A stretch of 64,000 nt of DNA from a cf. Phormidesmis sp. LEGE 11477 (GCF_015207105.1 NZ_JADEXO010000006.1:44972-108971), one strand, 5' to 3'. Numbered from the stretch's first letter, positions 50,364 through 59,969 are shown. The notes: generated by a model from the sequence alone, not told the origin. Translations and numbers: made by a program.

Positions 50364-51347
50364 CTAATCTAGTCCTAGCTCTCGTTTGAGTCGCTCTATA
50401 GATTTTTCGCCAATGTAGTTTTCGCAGCGGATGATTTCTGGAGGCCGGATAATATCATTGCGAGCAGCGAGAAGTGCTTCTTTGATGGCTGGGTAGCTAG
50501 CGGTGTCTAGAGCGACAATGGTTTGAGCGCTGCGAACGACAGCAGAGAGCTTTTGGGCGTCTTCGGTTTGGGCCGTCATCACAAGAATATCGTCACCGCG
50601 TAAGCTGTAGGACAGAACTTCGGCAATGCGGATGATGCCGCTGCTGAGGCTGACAAGGCCGAGGCACGTATCTTTAGGTAGGTTTTTAAGCAGTTCTCGT
50701 TCTTTTGCGTAGTCGTAGATGTCGATGGGGATAACGCGGACGGACTTTGGTGCGGCGATCGCTTCTGCCTCATTCACGTAATACCGACTGGTTACCACTG
50801 TTCCAGAGCGGGTCTGGGCCAATACTTGCTCTAATTCTTCTAGAGGTACCAGCTGCACAGGAATTTTGAGTGCCTGCTCTAGCTCACGCACCATCAGTTC
50901 GCCTGCGCCATCCTCTCTTTGAATAGTGACCAGCACTCTAGCGCTACAGCGCAAGCGCCAATCAACCTCAGTCATGAACAGCTCGCGAGCCTGATGCAAA
51001 GAGCAACCCTGGCGCAAAAGTTCATCCAGGCTGTTTTCCACCAGCTCTTGAGCCTTTGGAAACTTTTCTAGAAGTGGCGAGCCGGGCTTAACAATTTCGG
51101 TGGTGCCTTCAGCGCGGACGTAGATACCAGAACCGGGCATGGCTTCGACCACACCCGCCTCTTCTAGCTGGCGGTAAACCTTGCTGATAGTGTTGCGGTG
51201 AAGCCCGGTTTGCATCGCGAGCTGGCGGGTGCTAGGTAGGCGGTATTCGGGTGGATATTGTCGGGATGCGATCGCAAACCAAATCTGATCGTAGAGCTGA
51301 GTGGATGCGGGTATTTCGCTATCCGTTTGAATATGGAACTGAACCAC
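50364..51347 (-). CDS. GntR-family transcriptional regulator
   Basis: The N-terminal winged helix reads ASTQLYDQIWFAIASRQYPP, RLPSTRQLAMQTGLHRNTIS and KVYRQLEEAGVVEAMPGSG, the GntR signature. The C-terminal 230 residues do not match aminotransferase or UTRA domains that I can name and may bind a ligand. I chose GTG 51347 because GGGGGCG lies seven bases before it and related proteins begin VQFHIQ; ATG 51371 would add eight residues without an RBS. Confidence 0.8.
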   Translation of the reverse strand: MVQFHIQTDSEIPASTQLYDQIWFAIASRQYPPEYRLPSTRQLAMQTGLHRNTISKVYRQLEEAGVVEAMPGSGIYVRAEGTTEIVKPGSPLLEKFPKAQELVENSLDELLRQGCSLHQARELFMTEVDWRLRCSARVLVTIQREDGAGELMVRELEQALKIPVQLVPLEELEQVLAQTRSGTVVTSRYYVNEAEAIAAPKSVRVIPIDIYDYAKERELLKNLPKDTCLGLVSLSSGIIRIAEVLSYSLRGDDILVMTAQTEDAQKLSAVVRSAQTIVALDTASYPAIKEALLAARNDIIRPPEIIRCENYIGEKSIERLKRELGLD

Positions 51348-51608
51348 TGTGGCGCGCCCCCATGAAGGCATCTGTTGTCTACTTTAGAGATTAGTCGGGA
51401 ATCTGCGCTTCGTGGCAGATCATTTGATTTTTTAAGGGTCTGCTCAATAATTCTTGATGATAGAGAGACGGACACAGAACCTGCGATAGGCCGTTTGTGC
51501 AATAGGCGCTTTGTTTGATAAAAGTTGTAATCTTCAGTGATGGTGCAAGCTAAGTGCAGACTGCTATGCTTGAAAAACTATTTATTTTGACCCAAGGAGA
51601 TTTCTCCG

Positions 51609-52484
51609 TTGTTTTCAGCCGAAGATTTCGCAAAAGCTCTAGAGCAGCAAGACTACCAGTTTTCACGGGGCAGCGTGGTCACAGGTAAAGTTGAGACCCA
51701 CGAGTCTGATGGAGCTTACGTCGATATCGGCGGTAAATCAGCAGCTTTTCTCCCGATGAAAGAAGCTTCGCTAGACTCGGACATCTTACTTGAAGAAATT
51801 CTGCCGCTGGGAACAGAGCGGAAGTTCTTGATTATCCGAGACCAAGATGCCAACGGGCAGATGGTGATCTCTATCCGGGCAATGGAGATTAAAGAGCTGT
51901 GGGAGCGGTTGCGCGATCGCCAGGAAAACGGAGATGTGATAGAAGTCACCATCTCTGGCAGCAACAAAGGTGGCGTCACCGCTGATGTAAGCGGACTGCG
52001 GGCGTTTATTCCTAGATCGCACTTAGCGCGTCGAGTCGAAGATCTCGATACGTTGATGGGTGAAACTATCAACGTCGCATTTCTAGAAGTAGACGAAGAA
52101 AACAACAAGCTGCTGCTCTCTGAGCGAATAGCCGCTAGAGCAACCGCGATGAGCAGCCTGACGAAGGGCGAGCTGATCGAAGGGACGATTGCATCGCTAA
52201 AGCCGTTCGGCGCATTTGTCGACTTTGGTGGGGCTTCTGGCCTATTGCACATCAAGCAGATTAGTAAGAGCTATGTGTCTGCTTTGGGTGACGTGTTTAA
52301 AGTGGGCGATCCGATCAAGGCCATTGTGCTGAACATTGACGACCAGCGAGGCCGAATTGCGCTTTCTACTCAGGTGCTAGAGAAATATCCTGGAGAGATC
52401 TTGAAAGATTTGCCGACGATGATGGCTGAAGCGGAGGAGCGAGCCAAGAACGTTGCTAAGCTGATAGCTGAAGGCGACAATTAA
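51609..52484 (+). CDS. S1 RNA-binding domain protein (cyanobacterial S1 paralogue)
   Basis: A 291-residue protein with three S1 motifs: GSVVTGKVETHESDGAYVDI (about 20-90), GDVIEVTISGSNKGGVTADV (107-170) and GELIEGTIASLKPFGAFVDF (190-260). This three-repeat form is the Rps1b/Nbp1-like paralogue known in cyanobacteria and plastids, distinct from the main S1. The start is TTG 51609 with AAGGAGA eight bases upstream. It likely binds mRNA on the 30S subunit. Confidence 0.88.
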   Translation: MFSAEDFAKALEQQDYQFSRGSVVTGKVETHESDGAYVDIGGKSAAFLPMKEASLDSDILLEEILPLGTERKFLIIRDQDANGQMVISIRAMEIKELWERLRDRQENGDVIEVTISGSNKGGVTADVSGLRAFIPRSHLARRVEDLDTLMGETINVAFLEVDEENNKLLLSERIAARATAMSSLTKGELIEGTIASLKPFGAFVDFGGASGLLHIKQISKSYVSALGDVFKVGDPIKAIVLNIDDQRGRIALSTQVLEKYPGEILKDLPTMMAEAEERAKNVAKLIAEGDN

Positions 52485-52505
52485 ACTAGTTGGCTTAAGA
52501 TCTCT

Positions 52506-53411
52506 ATGGGTACTGTTTGGGAGCTGGATTTTTATTCCAGACCGGTTTTAGACGATCAGAATAAGAAGCGTTGGGAGATTCTGATTTGCGAAGGGTTGCA
52601 GTCGGTAGAAGACGATCCTGAAAAATTATTTCGCTACAGCAAGTATGTGTCGAATAGCGAGGTAAATTCGGAGACACTGCAGGCGGCTATTGAAGAGGCG
52701 ATCGCCCAGTCTGACGCAGAGTCTGCTGATTCACCTACCAAGGTTCGATACTTTCGCTATCAAATGCAGAACATGATCAAAAGAGCCTGTGAGGAAACAG
52801 GCTTGCTGTCCTATCCCAGCCGTCGAACGCTGGCTTTACAGCAGTGGCTAGAAGATCGCAAAACTAACTTCTACCCCAACGACCCAGGCTACAAACCGAG
52901 CACTTCAGCTTCAGTTGCAAAGCCAATCGATGTGGTGAATCCTTTGCCAGATGCTCTGCTTGGTCAGCAGTGGGCGCTGGTAACTTTACCTGCCAAAGAT
53001 TTTGCTGATATGGGCGATTGGAACGTTGCTTTTGGAGAGGCATTTCCTTTAGAAGCGACAGGCGTAGAACCCGATACATCGATTCCAGGCTTCATCATCT
53101 ACTCGAACCGGGCAACCCCTTTAGCAGCTTGGATGTCTGGGCTAGAGATTGCAGGCGTTAGAGCAGGGAAAGAAGAATCATCGAACTATGTCTCTAATAA
53201 CACGGATACTGCTCGGCTGCTGATGGATACAGGCACCATCGAGACCTGGCTGCTAGCGGATTTAGTCACACCAGAAACACAGGCAGAAGGACTGCGGTTT
53301 GAGCAGGCGAAGGCAGCGGCAAACAATGTGCATTTTATTGCGGTACAAGAGAGCCCAGAGTCTGAGTCTTTTGCAGGCATGTGGCTGATGCAGGCTAGAG
53401 AATTTGGCTAA
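52506..53411 (+). CDS. Tab2/Atab2-family RNA-binding protein
   Basis: A 301-residue DUF1092 protein. VWELDFYSRPVLDDQNKKRWEIL is the family start; the rest includes RTLALQQWLEDR, YPNDPGYKP, LPDALLGQQWALVTLPAKDF and the Trp-rich end AGMWLMQAREFG. The Chlamydomonas homologue Tab2 is needed for translation of psaB; the cyanobacterial role is probably in photosystem mRNA handling. It is 21 bp after the S1 gene, so both may act on RNA together. Its stop lies in a 20-bp repeat array. Confidence 0.85.
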   Translation: MGTVWELDFYSRPVLDDQNKKRWEILICEGLQSVEDDPEKLFRYSKYVSNSEVNSETLQAAIEEAIAQSDAESADSPTKVRYFRYQMQNMIKRACEETGLLSYPSRRTLALQQWLEDRKTNFYPNDPGYKPSTSASVAKPIDVVNPLPDALLGQQWALVTLPAKDFADMGDWNVAFGEAFPLEATGVEPDTSIPGFIIYSNRATPLAAWMSGLEIAGVRAGKEESSNYVSNNTDTARLLMDTGTIETWLLADLVTPETQAEGLRFEQAKAAANNVHFIAVQESPESESFAGMWLMQAREFG

Positions 53412-53479
53412 AAGCCTTGGAATTTGGCTGGAAGCTTTGGAGCTTGGCTGGAAGCTTTTGAGTTTGGCTAGAAGCTTTG
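53400..53479. repeat. Four 20-bp tandem repeats starting at a stop codon
   Basis: The unit G-A/G-x-TTTGGCT-x-x-AAGC-x-TT-x repeats at 53400, 53420, 53440 and 53460 with one to four changes per copy, for example GAATTTGGCTGGAAGCTTTG. The first unit holds the last codons (EFG) and stop of the Tab2 gene. It ends 19 bp before the ABC permease ATG. Confidence 0.9.
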
Positions 53480-53497
53480 AAAAGGAGCGCTAGATAG

Positions 53498-54382
53498 ATG
53501 GCACAGATGAACGCTAGACGCAAGGGAAACGTCAGTTGGAGAAGCGTCAATAGGAAAAGCGCAGATTGGGGGAGAGCCATTTTGATGTATGTGGTTTTGG
53601 GCGCGATCGCCCTGACCATGCTGCTCCCTCTACTTTGGCTAGTCAGCACCGCCTTCAAAGGCCCCACCGAAAACCTCTTTCAGTTCCCGCCCCAGTTTTT
53701 GCCTGCTTCGCCTACCTTCGACAACTTTGTACGGGTTTGGGACGCTAACCCCTTTGGCCGCTACTTCTTCAACAGCAGCCTGATCGCTGTTGTCACCGTC
53801 GCTCTTAACCTTTTGCTGTGCTCTCTTGCCGCCTATCCCCTTGCTAGATTGAACTTCAAAGGTAGGGAAGTTCTATTCTCCCTAGTTGTCTCCACCATCT
53901 TGATTCCCTTCCAAATTGTGATGATTCCGCTCTACATCCTCACCGTCAGGCTAGGGCTAACCAACACATACATCGGCGCGATCTTTCCTTCGATTGCCTC
54001 CGCCTTTGGCATCTTCTTAATGCGTCAAGCGTTCCAGTCTGTGCCCAAGGAATTAGAAGAAGCGGCTCGTATTGATGGCTGCACGGAACTAGGCATTTGG
54101 TGGCACATCATGCTTCCGTCTGTGCGTCCGGCGCTAGCAACACTAGCCATCTTCGTTTTCATTGGCTCGTGGAGTGACTTTCTCTGGCCACTGCTGATCT
54201 TAGATCGGCCAGAATATTACACTTTGCCACTGGGTGTCGCGCGGCTAGCCGGTAGCTTTTCGCTAGACTGGCGACTGATTGCAGCAGGCTCCGTCATTTC
54301 TGTAGTGCCGATTATCCTATTTTTCGTGGCGGCGCAGCGGTACATTGTGCCTTCGGAAACAGGGAGTGGTGTCAAAGGCTAA
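53498..54382 (+). CDS. Carbohydrate ABC transporter permease
   Basis: A 294-residue MalG/UgpE-type inner-membrane subunit with six helices; the N-terminal one spans about residues 27-48. The EAA coupling motif is EEAARIDGCTELGIWWHIMLPSVRPAL. NPFGRYFFNS and the end YIVPSETGSGVKG match sugar or glycerol-3-phosphate permeases. No partner permease, binding protein or ATPase is nearby, so its substrate cannot be deduced. AAAGGAG precedes the ATG. Confidence 0.88.
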   Translation: MAQMNARRKGNVSWRSVNRKSADWGRAILMYVVLGAIALTMLLPLLWLVSTAFKGPTENLFQFPPQFLPASPTFDNFVRVWDANPFGRYFFNSSLIAVVTVALNLLLCSLAAYPLARLNFKGREVLFSLVVSTILIPFQIVMIPLYILTVRLGLTNTYIGAIFPSIASAFGIFLMRQAFQSVPKELEEAARIDGCTELGIWWHIMLPSVRPALATLAIFVFIGSWSDFLWPLLILDRPEYYTLPLGVARLAGSFSLDWRLIAAGSVISVVPIILFFVAAQRYIVPSETGSGVKG

Positions 54383-54430
54383 GTGCGAAATTGCCATAGC
54401 GTCGATCATTGAGATAGGTCAGCATTGGCG

Positions 54431-54468
54431 ATAGGCCAGGTGGAAAAGCATAATCGCACCTGGTCTAT
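54431..54468. terminator. Stem-loop between convergent genes
   Basis: ATAGGCCAGGTG (54431-54442) pairs with CACCTGGTCTAT (54457-54468) with one G-U, over a 14-nt loop. It lies between the ABC permease and the RTX protein gene and probably serves as terminator, though the T-run (CTCTTT) is weak. Confidence 0.5.
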
Positions 54469-54513
54469 CTCTTTGGCCTATCTTTTGAGCCCTTATCTCC
54501 CTAAAAGGTTGGT

Positions 54514-57500
54514 CTACACGATTATCCCGCTCACAAAGGTAGCCTCTGTGAAATCGGTCACATTGGCATTCATCACTCTTGCCAGCTCATCGTTACCCGC
54601 CGAGATCAATACGTCGTGGCCTCTAGCAGTAATAGAAAGCTGACCAAACGTCAGAGACCCGATTAGCGCAATAGAGTCTTCGCCAGAAAAGTCCATGATC
54701 ACGTCGGCTGCTCTGCCAGTTTCTACCGCAAAGATATCGCTACCGTCACCGCCAAAGAGCGTGTCCATGCTCTTGCCACCGACTAATAAATCGTCGCCAT
54801 CGCCGCCCACGAGCATATCTCGACCCGCATTGCCATAGATTCTGTCGCTGCCGGAGCCGCCATCTAGCAAGTCGTCGCCGAGTCCGCCAGATAGCAGATC
54901 GTCACCGTCGCCGCCCAAAATCTGGTCCATACCCGCGTTGCCGTAGAGCATGTCATCGCCGTCACCACCGACGACCTCATCTGCGCCGCCGCCCGCAAAG
55001 ATAGCGTCGTTACCACCGCCATTTGCTGTGTCCGAATCGCCAAAATCGCCGAGGAGCAGATCGTCCCCAACGCTACCTGTAATGACATCGTTGCCTAGCC
55101 CGCCTGTAATCTGGTCACCCAAGCGATCGCCAGCGAGCGTATCATTGCCGATAGTACCAACAATGGTCTGACCTGTTGCCACAAATTGGTCGAGTCCAGC
55201 AACACCTAAACGAGGGTCAAGCGCGAGCGGCTGGTCAAGCTTGAGCTGGATGATCTCGTTGTTGTCTATGATTTCGCCGTTGCGATCGCGTCCAATAGAA
55301 AACGGATAGTTGTTGTCATTAGCGACCAGAATAGTATCTTCATCGAGAACTAAAACATCCTCAATCGTCACAAAGGGAAAGTCAAAAGTCGTCTGACCAT
55401 CGCCATTGAGATCGTTAGGATCGGCAATATTTAGCAGGTCGACAACGGCTTCTTTTTGCACAAAGCCATCTTCGTCTAGCGCCGACAAATTAACCTTGAA
55501 GACCTGCTTGAACTCAGCCTCATCACCTTGGCCACCATCTCGCTCAATTACTAAGAACTCAGTGGCGTTAATCGGCGTAAAGTCACCGATGGCATGGCTT
55601 GGTGCTTCCATTTGATACAGCCCCACCAACCCTTCAAAGGCGCTGCTAGCGACATCAAATTCATAGATCCGTACAGAACTCTCAGGATCGCCCAGCACAG
55701 TGCCTTCTAGCATGGGATAGAGCGTCATGCGATCAGGGCTAAAGGCCATCCCTTCATACCCACGAGAACGACGCAGATTAGACTCCACATCACCCGCTAA
55801 TACATCAGGGTGGTCAGGAGAATAGACCAGGGCCGCATCTAGCTGAGCAACAACATCAGCGCCCGTTCCAGGAAAATCAGTAAAAAAGCCGTCCACACCG
55901 ATCTGAGTAAGCTGAACAAACTCCTGCTCTGGGGTTTGGGGTGTGCCGTCCGCATTAAGCGTAAGAAAGCGCTCTTCATTGCGTAGCGTGTAGGGATGAA
56001 CCTGTAAACCCGCCGCGTGAGCATCGTCTACAAAAGAACCAATCTCACCCGTGAGCTGAGTTGTAATTTCAGCGACGCCATCCCCGTTACCATCGACAGG
56101 CGTCTCTAACGCTTCGCGTAGAACAAAGTTATTTTTCCAAGGCCCTGCGCCTTCCGCATACTTGTCGCTGATTAGCGCAAGGAAATCAGCATCATCTAAG
56201 TCGCTATATACAGTGCTTTCAGATAGCTCAGTCTCGACGGCATCTAGAAAGTCTTGACCGTAGATCGCCGCTAGGTCCTTGCCTTCAGCGACGTTGTAGC
56301 GAATGTCGAATGGCGCAGAGAAACCAGCATCGACAGGCGCACCAGGCAGGGTGTTGCCATAGAGCTGTACCAGCGGTAGATCGCCTAAACCCTCTGCATC
56401 TAGCATGCTTTGAAGTTCGATCAAGTTCTGGAACTCAAAGGATTGAATAAAGATGCGGCTAGGATCGGTAAATCCAGTTTCTTTTAGAGTTTCAATCAAA
56501 GGCTCTTCAAGCGAAAGACCCTGCAAATCAAAGAACGTAGGATGCTTAGTTTCAGGGTAGATACCAACCTGTTTACCAGTATCAGCCTCAAACTGCTGGA
56601 CTAGTTCGATGACTTCTTTAAAGGTAGGAATCTCGAACTGACCGTCAAAAGCAGGATCGCGGAAGTCCCGAGACTGCACCGCGCGCAGTTGCTTGATTTC
56701 TTCTAGCGTGAAGTCTTCTGCGAAGTAAGCTGTTAGCTCAACGCCGTCCAGATTCTTGGTGGACATACGGTTCTCGCCAAAGACCTCAGCCACGTTTGTC
56801 GTGTCATCAAGAATGGGCTCATGTCGAGCGATCAGCACCCCGTCGCTAGTGGTTACCAAATCGGGCTCAACAAAGTCAGCACCCTGCTCCATCGCTAATT
56901 GATAGGCTTCTAGCGTATGCTCGGGCAGCTCACCGCTCGCACCTCGGTGACCAATGACAATCGGCGCTTGGCCATCGAGCGTATTGAAGCTGGTAATGTT
57001 TGGTGTAGGAATCGGTGCTTCTAGCAGCTTGCCTTCTGCATCAAAATGCAAAACGTAAGGGCCGAACTCTTCACCAATCCAAATCTCACCATTCGCATCG
57101 ATAGCAAAAGATTCAATGTCGAAATCAGCGCCTGTTAGATTGCGCTCAGCCGCATCACCCTGCTCAATGTCAAAAGGAATCAATCCGTCAGGATCGCTTA
57201 GCTGTACGAAACCCTGAATATCTACAGTGCGATCACCCCCTTCAGATCCAGCAAAGCTTGGATCGACCTGATAGAGTCTCAGCAAGTAGTCAGCGCTATT
57301 TGCCTTGGACCCGAAGCCATTGTCGGACAGAAACCAGTAGGCAGACCCATCGCCGCCTGGGGCAAACTGTACCCCGCTAAATCCCTGTACTGGCGGACCT
57401 GGGAAAGGGCCGGTACGACCATTAGCGTCAATGCCTTCACCTGTCGGCGGACCTGCCGCAAACGTATCAGCAGGCAGAGACGCAAAGCCTTCTAATTCAG

Positions 57501-57537
57501 CAGCAGCAGCTGAGCTATCTTGTGCAAGATTTACCAT
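54514..57537 (-). CDS. Secreted GDPD / phytase-like esterase / RTX repeat protein
   Basis: A 1007-residue protein. Residues 15-180 and 575-770 are two halves of an esterase-like phytase fold (FSGVQFAPGGDGSAYWFLSD, IESFAIDANGEIWIGEEFGP, YEGMAFSPDRMTLYPMLEG). Inserted between them is a glycerophosphodiester phosphodiesterase (192-570) with IGHRGASGELPEHTLEAY (His197), EPDL (Glu224) and RHEP (His239). RTX calcium repeats (GGDGDDLL-type, about 797-935) mark type I secretion without a signal peptide. It likely releases phosphate from phosphodiesters outside the cell. The gene faces away from the nuclease-like gene; no phosphate box was identified upstream. Confidence 0.88.
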   Translation of the reverse strand: MVNLAQDSSAAAAELEGFASLPADTFAAGPPTGEGIDANGRTGPFPGPPVQGFSGVQFAPGGDGSAYWFLSDNGFGSKANSADYLLRLYQVDPSFAGSEGGDRTVDIQGFVQLSDPDGLIPFDIEQGDAAERNLTGADFDIESFAIDANGEIWIGEEFGPYVLHFDAEGKLLEAPIPTPNITSFNTLDGQAPIVIGHRGASGELPEHTLEAYQLAMEQGADFVEPDLVTTSDGVLIARHEPILDDTTNVAEVFGENRMSTKNLDGVELTAYFAEDFTLEEIKQLRAVQSRDFRDPAFDGQFEIPTFKEVIELVQQFEADTGKQVGIYPETKHPTFFDLQGLSLEEPLIETLKETGFTDPSRIFIQSFEFQNLIELQSMLDAEGLGDLPLVQLYGNTLPGAPVDAGFSAPFDIRYNVAEGKDLAAIYGQDFLDAVETELSESTVYSDLDDADFLALISDKYAEGAGPWKNNFVLREALETPVDGNGDGVAEITTQLTGEIGSFVDDAHAAGLQVHPYTLRNEERFLTLNADGTPQTPEQEFVQLTQIGVDGFFTDFPGTGADVVAQLDAALVYSPDHPDVLAGDVESNLRRSRGYEGMAFSPDRMTLYPMLEGTVLGDPESSVRIYEFDVASSAFEGLVGLYQMEAPSHAIGDFTPINATEFLVIERDGGQGDEAEFKQVFKVNLSALDEDGFVQKEAVVDLLNIADPNDLNGDGQTTFDFPFVTIEDVLVLDEDTILVANDNNYPFSIGRDRNGEIIDNNEIIQLKLDQPLALDPRLGVAGLDQFVATGQTIVGTIGNDTLAGDRLGDQITGGLGNDVITGSVGDDLLLGDFGDSDTANGGGNDAIFAGGGADEVVGGDGDDMLYGNAGMDQILGGDGDDLLSGGLGDDLLDGGSGSDRIYGNAGRDMLVGGDGDDLLVGGKSMDTLFGGDGSDIFAVETGRAADVIMDFSGEDSIALIGSLTFGQLSITARGHDVLISAGNDELARVMNANVTDFTEATFVSGIIV

Positions 57538-57734
57538 TATTCACAGAACTCCCAAAGTCTATATCTACGGCGTTTTGCCTTTAACGATGGGAGGCTCTCA
57601 TTTAGAGATTAAGAGAAGACTATCGCGTCTTTAAGTGAAAACACTTGTTACATTGGGCCAATCGAATACCTCCGGTGCCTCGCTTGCTATCATCTGAGCA
57701 AGTATTGATGAGCAAGTATTGAAGTCGGCGAATT

Positions 57735-58356
57735 ATGGCCTATGGCAACTTCACAATAGACCAGATGATAGAGATGTTCGATCTGTCTATTAAGGAGTCG
57801 TCAGGTCTATTTTCAAATGCTCCGATGAGAGCGGGAAGCGCGCATTTGACCGAGGCACTGCGCGAGAACGTAGAGCTAGCTGTTGCTATTGGGACAGAGA
57901 AAGCTCGCTCTGAGCTAATCATCATGCCTGTTTTGCTTGATCTAAAAGGGCAGCTTAAGACTCAGATCAGCTTGTTTTCTGGTGTGGACTTTACCGTTGC
58001 ACCAGAACAGGGACTCAATGGTGTTTGCGACTTTCTAATCAGTCGATCAGCTGAACAGATATTGGTGCGTTGGCGAAGCCTCTCCGATAGGAGAATCGCC
58101 CGTCATTATGCTGGTCGAGGCTAAAAACGAGAATCTCAAAGTTGGCTTTCCTCAGTGCATTGCAGAGATGGTTGCAGCGCAGCAGTTCAATCAGCAAAAG
58201 GGCAATCCTATCAAAATCATCTATGGTGTGATCACAATAGGAACGCTGTGGCGGTTTCTACGCTTATCGGATCACCCTGTAGAGATTGATTCAAGCGAAT
58301 ATCACATTAGTGACGTTGAGAAAATTTTAGGGATTCTATCTAGTGCGTTGACGTAG
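57735..58356 (+). pseudogene. PD-(D/E)XK-like protein gene split by a dispersed repeat
   Basis: The first frame (57735-58124) reads SELIIMPVLLDLKGQL, QISLFSGVDFTVAPEQGLNG, VCDFLISRSAEQIL, then nonsense. The second frame (through 58356) resumes as SPVIMLVEAKNENLKVGF, PQCIAEMVAAQQFN and ends DVEKILGILSSAL. Together they form one family of about 200 residues common in cyanobacteria, with the nuclease-like CDF...VEAK pattern. The break coincides with a 33-bp repeat (58067-58099). Frames differ by 3n+1. Confidence 0.8.
58067..58099 (+). repeat. Small dispersed repeat, copy disrupting the nuclease-like gene
   Basis: GCGTTGGCGAAGCCTCTCCG then ATAGGAGAATCGC; nearly identical to the reverse-strand copy in gltB (20103-20134). 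The ends are imperfect inverse complements. It shifts the reading frame of the host gene. Confidence 0.85.
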
Positions 58357-58424
58357 CCCTGCACTTAAGATATCAGCCAGGCACCCAGCTAAAACAACTA
58401 GCTAAAACAACGGTTTAGATTCTG

Positions 58425-59102
58425 CTAACCAGAAATCTGCTGGGCAAACCACTGAGCGGCGCTCCCATTTGTCTCATTGGCTAAGCGTGCAAACGTTCTT
58501 TCAACAAGGGAAATCTTTAACCCACTTAGCGCCTCTGACACGTCACACTGCTGATACCTTCCATCAGCCTGTAACAAGAACGCAATCACTCGCAGCCCCT
58601 GCACATCAATCACCCAATACTCAGGCACCTCTAGTGCCGCATAGATTTCCTTCTTCTCATCCAAATCACTAGCGAGCGTGGTGTCACCCACTTCACAAAC
58701 TAGATTAGGCACGCGCCACTGCCGCAAATTGACTCGACGAGATTCACCCGGCTGCCAACGAGGAGACGATTCCCCTACGTAAAGCACCTCGTCGGGAGAA
58801 GCGCCGCGCTGTTCGGGTTTCTCGATAATACAGCCGCCCAAAGCTTCGAAAATGATGTCAGGCTGGCGCACAAACCAGAGCGTGAAAATCATCGTCAAAA
58901 GCTCTCGGCATTTCGAATGGCTAATCCCTTCCCAACCCATATCGACAAATAGATAACCTTGATTGAAATAGACGCGAAAGTAGTCTGCCTGCTGCGCTTG
59001 GGCGTCATTGCAAGCTGCAATGTAATCAGCCCAAGTAGCTGGTACCCACTGGGGTGTTTCAGTAGGCGATCGCCGGATGGGTATATTTGTGAGCGCGACC
59101 AT
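58425..59102 (-). CDS. Uma2 family endonuclease-like protein
   Basis: A 225-residue DUF820/Uma2 protein of the PD-(D/E)XK superfamily. GASPDEVLYVGES supplies the catalytic Asp, and VPNLVCEVGD with SDLDEKKEIYAALEVPEYWVID supplies the remaining motif (VCEV..., K). It is expanded in cyanobacteria, often near mobile DNA; function unproven. No partner gene is recognisable. An HIP1 octamer overlaps the N-terminal codons. Confidence 0.87.
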   Translation of the reverse strand: MVALTNIPIRRSPTETPQWVPATWADYIAACNDAQAQQADYFRVYFNQGYLFVDMGWEGISHSKCRELLTMIFTLWFVRQPDIIFEALGGCIIEKPEQRGASPDEVLYVGESSPRWQPGESRRVNLRQWRVPNLVCEVGDTTLASDLDEKKEIYAALEVPEYWVIDVQGLRVIAFLLQADGRYQQCDVSEALSGLKISLVERTFARLANETNGSAAQWFAQQISG

Positions 59103-59296
59103 AAGCTCTAGAAAGACGCGAGTGGGATTAGCTATAGGCTAACAGGTTCTTTCCCATCGTTCGATATTTCCAACAGAGGCTGCGGAGTCGGCCTCCATGA
59201 ATGTGATGCAGCCTTTGATGATTGTGCCTACTAGTCAAATTTTCTGATGACTAACCTTATTGAGATTAGATCAATTCACGCCGTAGTCGAGTAAAC

Positions 59297-59830
59297 ATGA
59301 AACGCATTGTTTTCCTATTTCTTGGATATGCGATCGCAGGCTTTAGCCTAATGTCGGCGGTATATGCATTCTTGAAAGCGACAAAGCTAACAATCTACGG
59401 CGAGCACGGACTCGTGTTCGGGGCTCTGTTTCGCATGTACCTTTACCATGAACGGCATCCTTACCAGTACCTGCTACTCGTAGCGATTGTGTATGGCTGT
59501 CTTGCCACAATGTGGGCCCACTATGCTGGCAAAGCTCAAAGGGGATGGAAAAGGGCAGGTTCTATTATCGGCGTCATGGTGCTAACAATCATCTGCAGTT
59601 CAGTGCCGGGCGGTATGCTTTGGGTCTTTCACGATACGCAAGCTGGCTTCTTCCCTGGGATGAATCGATTTCTGAATAATCTTTGGTGGGGAGCAGGCGC
59701 AGGGCTGAGTGTCGGATGGCTGATTTTTATGCTTTCTATTCCTTACAACGTTCTTTGTTTGTTGAGTGGGTATTACCTAACCGACTACATTGAAAAAACA
59801 ATGCGGCGCAGAAACTGGATAAGTAGATGA
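59297..59830 (+). CDS. Hypothetical membrane protein
   Basis: A 177-residue protein with about four hydrophobic helices (residues 4-26, 52-70, 88-108 and 135-160). No family is recognised. Basic C terminus (MRRRNWISR) suggests it faces the cytoplasm. It is convergent with pgk. Confidence 0.6.
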   Translation: MKRIVFLFLGYAIAGFSLMSAVYAFLKATKLTIYGEHGLVFGALFRMYLYHERHPYQYLLLVAIVYGCLATMWAHYAGKAQRGWKRAGSIIGVMVLTIICSSVPGGMLWVFHDTQAGFFPGMNRFLNNLWWGAGAGLSVGWLIFMLSIPYNVLCLLSGYYLTDYIEKTMRRRNWISR

Positions 59831-59877
59831 GCAGCTTCAAAAGAACAGCGGCACGTGTATACAATCAAACTTCAAAA

Positions 59878-59920
59878 GCAAAGGTCGCCTCTTTTGGAAA
59901 CTAGTGAAGGCGACCTTTGC
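59878..59920 (-). terminator. Terminator of pgk
   Basis: GCAAAGGTCGCCT (59878-59890) pairs perfectly with AGGCGACCTTTGC (59908-59920). TTTTG follows on the minus strand, 50 bp after the pgk stop; it also serves the convergent membrane protein gene. Confidence 0.8.
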
Positions 59921-59969
59921 TTGTCTTACGTCTGTTCTCTTACGTCTGTATGGATAGATGGCTGGCTGA

